A stretch of DNA of 64,000 bases, taken from Pseudomonadota bacterium. GTDB lineage: Bacteria > Pseudomonadota > Gammaproteobacteria > Steroidobacterales > Steroidobacteraceae. The position numbers were made by a program, and so were the translations under genes. The DNA is taken from NCBI GenBank assembly GCA_021847105.1, contig JAJZUT010000003.1, forward strand, positions 1-64,000, in the 5' to 3' direction. The notes beneath the pieces are model-generated. The model searched no databases, was not told the origin of the DNA, and was given only the letters and a program-made list of their open reading frames with translations. Shown one piece after another: positions 60,448-64,000 of this stretch; position 1 is the first letter of the stretch, and each line of letters opens with the position of its first letter.

Positions 60448-60921
60448 TCACAACCGGCCGGCCCCGACCAGCGTCCTCAGCCCGCTTGCGATCGTTTTGC
60501 CATAAGGAACCAGAACGGAATGGCGCCACCAGCCTTCGGTATCCAGGTGCAGTAGCTCGGCGAGAATGACGAAGACGCCGAACAGCACCACGCCTCGGGC
60601 AGCGCCGAACAGAAAGCCAAGGAAGCGATCAGCTCCGCTGAACATCGACAGACGCACGAAATGACCGACGATGGCGCCGACTGCCATGCCGAGGAGCAAG
60701 ATCAGCGCGGCGATGATCACGCGCGCTGCCCACAGGCGCACCGCCGGCGCGGCGAGCAGCCCGCCGAGGTGCGGCGCCACGACCGCCGCCAGGTGCCAGG
60801 CGAGCACCAGCGCGATCAGCCAGGTCGCCAGTGCGATCGCTTCACGCAGGAAGCCTCGCACCGCACCCACGATCGCGGATAGGACGATTGCAGCGCTCAC
60901 CACGTAATCGGCTGTATTCAT
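60448..60921 (-). CDS. cvpA: CvpA family inner-membrane protein
   Basis: 157 residues from the ATG at 60921 (MNTADYVVSAAIVLSAIVGAVRGF). Four membrane helices, with family segments VRGFLREAIALATWLIALVLA, LLGMAVGAIVGHFVRLSMFSGADRFLGFLFGAARG. CvpA is named for colicin V production; it supports envelope integrity by an unclear mechanism. Position between dedD and purF is conserved in Gammaproteobacteria and supports the call. Confidence 0.93.
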   Translation of the reverse strand: MNTADYVVSAAIVLSAIVGAVRGFLREAIALATWLIALVLAWHLAAVVAPHLGGLLAAPAVRLWAARVIIAALILLLGMAVGAIVGHFVRLSMFSGADRFLGFLFGAARGVVLFGVFVILAELLHLDTEGWWRHSVLVPYGKTIASGLRTLVGAGRL

Positions 60922-61107
60922 GGCGTCTGATCCGCTCGCGCCAAGACCAAGCTGCCGCTCGCGGACAACATGCCGCCCGCGCCATGCGGTCTGGCCCATG
61001 GCGCAGAAGTGTCGCTGTGCGGCGGCCGCGGTAGGCCCATCATCAGTCGGACGGTGGCTGGGGGCGCGGATTGTACAAGAGCGTGACCCTGCCCGCTCGG
61101 CGTCATG

Positions 61108-61866
61108 TCACTGCCTGAGCAAGGCGCCCTTGAAGCCGCGTGAGCGCAGCCGCCGCAGCAACACGAGCGCACCAGCGCGGCTACGCGCTGAACCACTGGT
61201 CACTCGCCAGAGCGACCGCCCGTGCAGGTGCAACGGGGCGATGCGCGCGAGGATGCCTTTGGCACGAGCCTCGTGCACCAAGCGCAGCGCGTCGGCGCGG
61301 TACGCGAAAACGCCCATCTGCACCGTCCAGGACACCGTGCCATGCGCCTGCCGCGCCGCTACAGCCCGTGCCACCGCCCGCCGTGCAACGGGTCGAGTGG
61401 GCGTTACGGTTCGCGCCTGCGGCCGTGTCTTGGGCGGGGCCCTCTTCTTGACCTCGGACTTGGCCTCGGGCCCGATCTCGGGCTTGGGCTCGGCTACTCG
61501 CGGTGGTGGCGTGGCGGCTCTGGCCGGTGGCGGGACCGATGCGGGCTGCGGGACGGCCGGCGTCGCCGTCGGGGCGCTCTTTGGCAATGGCGCCGGCGAG
61601 GCTGGGGATTCCGGGAGCGGCGGCGCCGCCGCAGAGGGGGCAGAGGCGTTTGATTGCGCTTCGATCGCCGCCACCCGAGCCGCAGCGCCCCCTCCGAGCG
61701 GCAGGGTGTAACTGTGCACGGGGACGCGTGCTGTCGGATGGGCGGCAACAGGCGCACCCGCCGGAGCCCCTGCGCGCTTCACTCGCGGCGGTCCGCTCAG
61801 CAACTCGGGTACCAGCAACACGATCAGCGCCACGAGGATGATGGCGCCCGTCAGTCGTTCTTTCAC
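61108..61866 (-). CDS. dedD: SPOR-domain cell-division protein, DedD-like
   Basis: 252 residues from the GTG at 61866 (VKERLTGAIILVALIVLLVPELL), which gives a bitopic membrane protein; this start overlaps the folC stop. One N-terminal helix is followed by a long Pro/Ala/Lys-rich periplasmic linker and a C-terminal SPOR domain (WTVQMGVFAYRADALRLVHEARAKG ... WRVTSGSARSRAGALVLLRRLRSRGFKGALL), which binds denuded peptidoglycan at the division site. Only the start codon is uncertain. The ~190 bases between it and cvpA show no gene. Confidence 0.88.
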   Translation of the reverse strand: MKERLTGAIILVALIVLLVPELLSGPPRVKRAGAPAGAPVAAHPTARVPVHSYTLPLGGGAAARVAAIEAQSNASAPSAAAPPLPESPASPAPLPKSAPTATPAVPQPASVPPPARAATPPPRVAEPKPEIGPEAKSEVKKRAPPKTRPQARTVTPTRPVARRAVARAVAARQAHGTVSWTVQMGVFAYRADALRLVHEARAKGILARIAPLHLHGRSLWRVTSGSARSRAGALVLLRRLRSRGFKGALLRQ

Positions 61867-63164
61867 TGCGAGGAGTATACCCCAAGCCAATCGAGCGCCG
61901 GTCCGACCGTGTACACCGAGCCGCACACAATCACCCGATCACCGGGACGCGCCGCAACTCGTGCTGCGGCACAGGCATCAGCCACGGAGTCGAACAGGCG
62001 CGGTGCGGGCGCGACCGATTTCAGCCGCTGCGCCAACACCCCGGCGTCGATTCCGCGTGGGACCGCCAGGGTGCACAGGAACCACTCATCCACCACCCGA
62101 GCGAGTGCGCCACCAATCTCGGGCGCGTCCTTGTCCCCAAGGATACCGACGACCGCGAGCGTGCGGCCTCGGCAGCCGCGCCGCGCCAGCTCGGCGGCAA
62201 ACACCTCAGCGGCGGGCGGGTTGTGCGCGATGTCGAGAATCCACTCGACCTCCCCCGGCACCACCTGAAACCGCCCGGCGAGACGCACCGCGCCGAGCGC
62301 ACTGCCGACGGTGCGCGCATCGAGGGCAGCGAGCACCGGCGCGACTCGCGCCGCCGCCGGTCCGCCGGCAAGCGACTCGATGGCTGCAAGCGCGGCGGCA
62401 GCATTGCGATACTGGATGTCGCCCTGCAATCGTGACGGTGGCAGGTCAACCAGCTGCAGACGCGCGCCCTGATAGCTCCAGCGCCCGTCTGCTGCAACCT
62501 GCCAATGGTAGTCGCGCTCGGCAACGAGCGGTCGGGCGCCCAACCGGTCGATGGCCGCGTAGACGCTCGCGGGCATGTGCGCGGTGGCCAGCACCGCCGG
62601 TCGGTCCGGCCGGAAGATGCCCGCCTTCTCCGCACCGATCTGATCCAGGGTCTCCCCGAGCCAGTCACGGTGGTCCAGTCCGACCGAGCACAGCACCGCC
62701 GCATCGGCATCGACCAGATTGGTCGCATCGAGCCGTCCGCCGAGGCCGACCTCGAGCACGGCAAACTGCACACCCCGCTCGGCGAACAGCCACAGCGCCG
62801 CGAGCGTGTTGTACTCGAAGAAAGTAAGCGTCTCGGCACCGCGTGCCGCCTCGATGTGCTCGAACGCGCTGACCAGCGCCGCATCGTCGATCTCGCGGCC
62901 CTGGATGCGAATGCGTTCGTTGTAGCGGATGAAGTGCGGCGAGGTGAACAGCCCCACCGAGGCGCCGGCCGCCAGCAGCAGCGCCTCGGCATGCGTCGCC
63001 GTCGAGCCCTTGCCATTGGTGCCGGCCACGGTGATCACGGTGGCCGCGGGTCGCTCCAGACCGAGGCGACGCGCCACGGCGCTCACCCGCTCGAGCCCCA
63101 GATCAATGGTGTGCGGATGCGCGGCCTGCTGCCGCGTCAACCAGTACTCGAGTGATTCGCTCAT
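61863..63164 (-). CDS. folC: Dihydrofolate/folylpolyglutamate synthase
   Basis: 433 residues from the ATG at 63164 (MSESLEYWLTRQQ). Mur-ligase-like fold: P-loop VITVAGTNGKGSTATHAEALL, TSPHFIRYNERIRIQG, FEYNTLAALWLFAE, VLEVGLGGRLDATNLVDAD, LDHRDWLGETLDQIGAEKAGIFR and AHNPPAAEVFA. It adds glutamate to dihydropteroate and to folates. The stop overlaps the dedD start by 4 bases and accD lies 41 bases upstream, the conserved order. Confidence 0.95.
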   Translation of the reverse strand: MSESLEYWLTRQQAAHPHTIDLGLERVSAVARRLGLERPAATVITVAGTNGKGSTATHAEALLLAAGASVGLFTSPHFIRYNERIRIQGREIDDAALVSAFEHIEAARGAETLTFFEYNTLAALWLFAERGVQFAVLEVGLGGRLDATNLVDADAAVLCSVGLDHRDWLGETLDQIGAEKAGIFRPDRPAVLATAHMPASVYAAIDRLGARPLVAERDYHWQVAADGRWSYQGARLQLVDLPPSRLQGDIQYRNAAAALAAIESLAGGPAAARVAPVLAALDARTVGSALGAVRLAGRFQVVPGEVEWILDIAHNPPAAEVFAAELARRGCRGRTLAVVGILGDKDAPEIGGALARVVDEWFLCTLAVPRGIDAGVLAQRLKSVAPAPRLFDSVADACAAARVAARPGDRVIVCGSVYTVGPALDWLGVYSSQ

Positions 63165-63205
63165 GTTCGTCTTTGCAATTCGGCCGCGCCCGGACGGCGC
63201 GCCGC

Positions 63206-64000
63206 TCAAGCCGCGGCCGGCTTCTTCAGCATCACCCGCAGCATCGTCGCGATGCGCGCGCGCAGCTCGCGGCGGTCGACAATCATGTCGAGCGCCCCGT
63301 GTTCGAGCAGAAATTCGCTGCGCTGGAAACCCTCCGGCAGCGTCTCACGCACCGTCTGCTGGATGACGCGCGGTCCTGCAAAGCCGATCAGGGCGCGTGG
63401 CTCGGCCAGGTTCAGATCACCGAGCATCGCCAGGCTCGCCGACACGCCACCGGTGGTGGGGTCCGTCATGACCGAGACGAACGGCAAGCGGGCCCGCTTC
63501 AGCTGGGCAAGCGCCGCAGAAGTCTTGGCCATCTGCAGCAGCGAGAACAACGCTTCCTGCATGCGTGCCCCACCGCTCGCGGTAAAGCAGATCAGCGCAC
63601 TACGCTCGGCGATGCAGTGGTCGACGGCGCGCTTGAAGCGCTCCCCGACCACCGAGCCCATCGAGCCGCCAAGGAACTGGAACTCAAACGCGCAGGCCAC
63701 CACCGCCAGTTCCTCGAGTGCGCCCGCCATCACCACCAGCGCATCCGCCTCCCGCGTCACCTTCTGGGCCTGGGCCAGGCGGTCCTTGTAGCGCTTGCTG
63801 TCGCGAAACTTCAGTGGATCTTCCGGATGCACGCCCGCGGCGAGCTCCTGCGCGCTGCCTGGATCGAGAAACGCATCGAGTCGCTCGCGCGCCCCAATGC
63901 GCATGTGATGCGAGCACTTGGGGCAGACATAGAGATTGCGCTCGAGCTCGGCGCGGTACAGCACTGCGTCACAGACCGGGCACTTAATCCACAGACCCTC
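63206..64000 (-). CDS. accD: Acetyl-CoA carboxylase carboxyltransferase beta subunit (5' end outside window)
   Basis: 264 codons are visible; the N-terminus lies beyond the window edge. The zinc ribbon is complete: CPVC near the edge and CPKC 19 residues later ([26 protein letters not shown]). The carboxyltransferase core follows: [74 protein letters not shown] and [27 protein letters not shown]. With AccA it transfers the carboxyl group from biotin to acetyl-CoA, the first step of fatty-acid synthesis. Confidence 0.97.
   Translation of the reverse strand, partial: EGLWIKCPVCDAVLYRAELERNLYVCPKCSHHMRIGARERLDAFLDPGSAQELAAGVHPEDPLKFRDSKRYKDRLAQAQKVTREADALVVMAGALEELAVVACAFEFQFLGGSMGSVVGERFKRAVDHCIAERSALICFTASGGARMQEALFSLLQMAKTSAALAQLKRARLPFVSVMTDPTTGGVSASLAMLGDLNLAEPRALIGFAGPRVIQQTVRETLPEGFQRSEFLLEHGALDMIVDRRELRARIATMLRVMLKKPAAA

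Overview
The window reads as a high-GC chromosomal segment of a Gram-negative bacterium, most likely a gammaproteobacterium. The strongest argument is the gene order accD-folC-dedD-cvpA-purF at the right end, classical for Gammaproteobacteria, with folD, cysS, gltX, a periplasmic cyclophilin and lpxH beside it. Two TonB-dependent receptors, FecI/FecR signalling, lipoprotein efflux channels and LpxH all imply an outer membrane. A placement near Nevskiales/Steroidobacter-like lineages is a guess from general gene content only.

Layout. 0-0.6 kb: the end of an IS transposase abutting a RaiA/HPF-type ribosome factor. 0.9-7.2 kb: a redox trio (GltD-like flavoprotein with ferredoxin domains, NifJ-type pyruvate oxidoreductase, dihydroorotate dehydrogenase-like protein). 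7.3-10 kb: an Old Yellow Enzyme and an iron-sulfur photolyase-like protein. 10.2-14.5 kb: a complete DevABC/MacAB-like export operon (outer-membrane channel, permease, ATPase, membrane-fusion protein). 14.5-26.9 kb: a CaiB/BaiF CoA-transferase, then a choline-O-sulfate module (LysR regulator, Cys-type choline sulfatase, a fused choline-binding-protein/permease), a TonB-dependent receptor, a TPR-sulfotransferase-like protein with a degraded nucleotide-binding motif, and, overlapping it, an anaerobic sulfatase-maturing radical SAM enzyme that could activate the sulfatase.

26.9-30.5 kb is a decayed genomic island ending at a tRNA-Lys gene: a RelBE-like toxin-antitoxin pair with a consensus promoter, small accessory genes and a tyrosine integrase broken by a stop codon and a frameshift. 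A tRNA operon (Arg-His-Lys) follows. 30.9-35.2 kb carries a CYTH protein and a MarR-EmrAB-type efflux locus with matching palindromes before both regulator and pump. 35.4-44.1 kb carries a cell-surface-signalling locus: FecI-like sigma, FecR, a TonB receptor with an STN signalling domain, gamma-glutamyltransferase, and a divergent DUF885 hydrolase; an 11-base homopolymer sits where the sigma gene's ribosome-binding site should be.

44.4-48.8 kb: a TPR protein with a glycosyltransferase-like C-terminus, 1.36 kb without recognisable genes, then a VapBC toxin-antitoxin pair bracketed by an intact tRNA-Pro gene and a 43-base copy of that tRNA's 3' half, which looks like a very small tRNA-targeted insertion. 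48.9-64 kb is mostly housekeeping: folD, cysS, gltX, cyclophilin, lpxH, a Spy/CpxP-like protein with a two-component system, a glycerate kinase, and purF-cvpA-dedD-folC-accD, the last gene running off the window.

The least ordinary parts are (a) the choline-sulfate/anSME/pseudo-sulfotransferase block, (b) the tiny tRNA-Pro-flanked VapBC element with an apparently leaderless promoter, (c) the homopolymer before the sigma factor, and (d) long perfect GC-rich stems lacking U-tracts at several gene ends.
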